From Synanceia verrucosa (lineage: Eukaryota; Chordata; Actinopteri; Perciformes; Synanceiidae), in assembly GCA_029721515.1 (NCBI GenBank), contig CM056556.1, positions 10,126,098 to 10,190,097 on the forward strand: DNA of 64,000 bases, read 5' to 3'. This document shows positions 62,980 through 64,000 of this stretch, in pieces. Each line of letters opens with the position of its first letter. Position 1 is the first letter of the stretch. The notes under the pieces are model-generated. The model worked only from the letters and a program-made list of their open reading frames with translations, was not told where the DNA came from and did not search any database. Made by a program: the position numbers and the translations under genes.

Positions 62980-63878
62980 TATATAATAAAAACGTTTTGG
63001 CTGCCAGTAATATGATGAATTAGTTTTATTTCAAGATGCTAAAACTTAAGGTTTGTTGAAGACATTTAACCTCTGTGTCCAGTTGAGTCTTTTAGATGAC
63101 GATCATTGCATGCCAAAATAATTTTTAATAATAATAATAATAATGATACTTTTTTTAACAGAAATATATGATATAATCAACATTTAATCCTACCTGCCCC
63201 TTCAGCTGGACCCCTGCTGCCCTCCTCGTGGCTTCATGAAGCAACATTTGATAGGGCAACACCACCAACTATGCAGACAATAAAGACACCACAGACCATA
63301 CAAATTAACACTAAAACTACAATCTGCTCACAACAAAAGCTAATTAATAAATGCATCTCCAAAGTAATGACACTCAGAAATGAGTGAAGTGAGTACACAG
63401 AGGATAGACAGTGTTACCTGTGCAGGGGGAACAGCGAGGCGAGTGGCGTAGTAAGGACATGAATGTGTCTCTCTGCCCAGCTTCAGCATCTGCTCAATAT
63501 CATGGACCGTCCCCAGAATATCGTCCCTCATCTGCTGCAGCGCTGAAGCTTTATTATAGGGACACACGCTCTTTGCTGGGCCTCGCTTGCGTTTCACCCC
63601 CTCTTCGTGATGCAGCTTCTCTACAAAATGGCAAAACAGGCAACGTTGTAAAGAAAACTAGTGTTAGGTATTTTAGCTCTTGATTTGTGGCCTGTACTGC
63701 ATTTCTAAATCTCAACAAAGCTTTCCCGGTTCAAATAAAGGTTGAATAAAACTTGACAAATTGCTTACAAGCTTGAAGTTGGGCTCTCACCATGTTTGTT
63801 TTTCTGCATCTCCATGCAGCGGTCATTAATACGCTGGATGCTGCCCAGGCGACGCACCTCTTCGTTGATACACAGATT
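58900..63878 (-). CDS. ddx11: DEAD/H-box helicase 11 (ChlR1), C-terminal part, 5' end off the window
   Basis: DDX11 is a 5'-3' Fe-S DNA helicase acting in sister-chromatid cohesion and fork stability. The 21 exons in transcript order are 63791-63878, 63418-63620, 63194-63268, 62821-62898, 62687-62733, 62517-62596, 62360-62401, 62213-62280, 62087-62125, 61844-61982, 61313-61444, 61122-61234, 60968-61040, 60261-60364, 60036-60185, 59840-59908, 59668-59768, 59493-59577, 59322-59397, 59026-59180 and 58900-58932. They give 649 residues and a TAG stop. The four likely Fe-S cysteines are present (NLC, DRC, VCP, SCPYY; visible residues 3, 21, 49, 84), followed by the DEAH box and motif VI, QSIGRAIRH. 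Motifs I and Ia should lie beyond 64000. No break or missing motif is seen. Confidence 0.94.
59668..61234 (-). other. ddx11: ddx11 middle exons: helicase domain 2
   Basis: Exon 61122-61234 encodes [20 protein letters not shown] and GGTMQP. Exon 60036-60185 encodes [20 protein letters not shown] and [20 protein letters not shown]. Exon 59840-59908 encodes [20 protein letters not shown]. Exon 59668-59768 encodes [20 protein letters not shown], the motif V region. These are the RecA-like domain 2 core of XPD-family helicases. Confidence 0.93.
62821..63878 (-). other. ddx11: ddx11 first visible exons: Fe-S cluster domain and DEAH box
   Basis: Exons 63791-63878 and 63418-63620 hold four spaced cysteines that should bind the [4Fe-4S] cluster; between them is a basic patch, KRKRGPAK. 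Exon 63194-63268 encodes [20 protein letters not shown]. Exon 62821-62898 encodes [20 protein letters not shown], the motif II DEAH box used in ATP hydrolysis. Confidence 0.94.
62928..62976. repeat. (TA)n microsatellite
   Basis: A TA run of about 49 bp in a ddx11 intron, just upstream, in transcript sense, of the DEAH-box exon. It is separated from that exon by an A/T-rich stretch that forms the polypyrimidine tract on the minus strand. Confidence 0.95.
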
Positions 63879-64000
63879 CTGTAAAGTAAGGTCACAGCCA
63901 AGAATCATGTTTTACTAATAACTAAAATATCTAGCCTCAATATAAGTAATAAAAGGTATAAATTACTTAAGAAACATGTTGTGGAAACAGACATCATTCT
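63879..64000 (-). other. ddx11: ddx11 intron running off the window
   Basis: Sequence upstream, in transcript sense, of the first visible ddx11 exon. No further exon is evident before the window ends. Confidence 0.7.

Overview
The window is vertebrate nuclear DNA, almost certainly from a ray-finned (teleost) fish. It holds intron-rich genes with GT-AG introns, many long CA/TG and CT/AG microsatellites, and small DNA transposons in introns. It encodes fish-like versions of four well-known vertebrate proteins. I rebuilt the exons by hand from open frames, splice sites and phase continuity. Gene names rest on remembered homology, not on a database search.

Layout: (1) 704-25093, plus strand: ptprq, a single-domain receptor-type phosphatase. 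The 46 coding exons give about 2458 residues: signal peptide, about 17 fibronectin III domains, a Ser/Thr-rich insertion, one membrane segment and one PTP domain with a WPE loop. (2) 28182-50220, minus strand: iqsec3 (BRAG3), a synaptic Arf guanine-nucleotide exchange factor. The 14 coding exons give about 1094 residues: coiled coil, IQ motif, Sec7, PH and a proline-rich C-terminus ending R-S-I-V. It is tail-to-tail with ptprq. (3) 51065-57756, plus strand: washc1 (WASH), the endosomal Arp2/3 activator. The 11 coding exons give about 467 residues. It is head-to-head with iqsec3 across about 0.84 kb, and its intron 2 appears to be a GC-AG intron. (4) 58900-63878, minus strand: ddx11 (ChlR1), the iron-sulfur DNA helicase. 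The 21 exons seen encode the C-terminal 649 residues, from the Fe-S cysteines through the DEAH box to the stop. The N-terminal part lies beyond the right edge. Its 3' end meets that of washc1.

The genes do not form one pathway. The arrangement is still informative: ddx11, washc1 and iqsec3 in a row in a fish recall the gene and pseudogene families (DDX11L, WASH, IQSEC3) found near human chromosome ends. This suggests the linkage is old.

Non-genic content includes a TTAA-flanked, piggyBac-like MITE family in three copies, a palindromic MITE in iqsec3, a degenerate Tc1/mariner-like fragment in ptprq, and a DNA transposon-like insertion of about 1.1 kb with a remnant basic ORF in washc1. I saw no CRISPR array, operon, rRNA or convincing tRNA. 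I did not find a wholly new biological system; the notable points are splicing features and the mobile elements.
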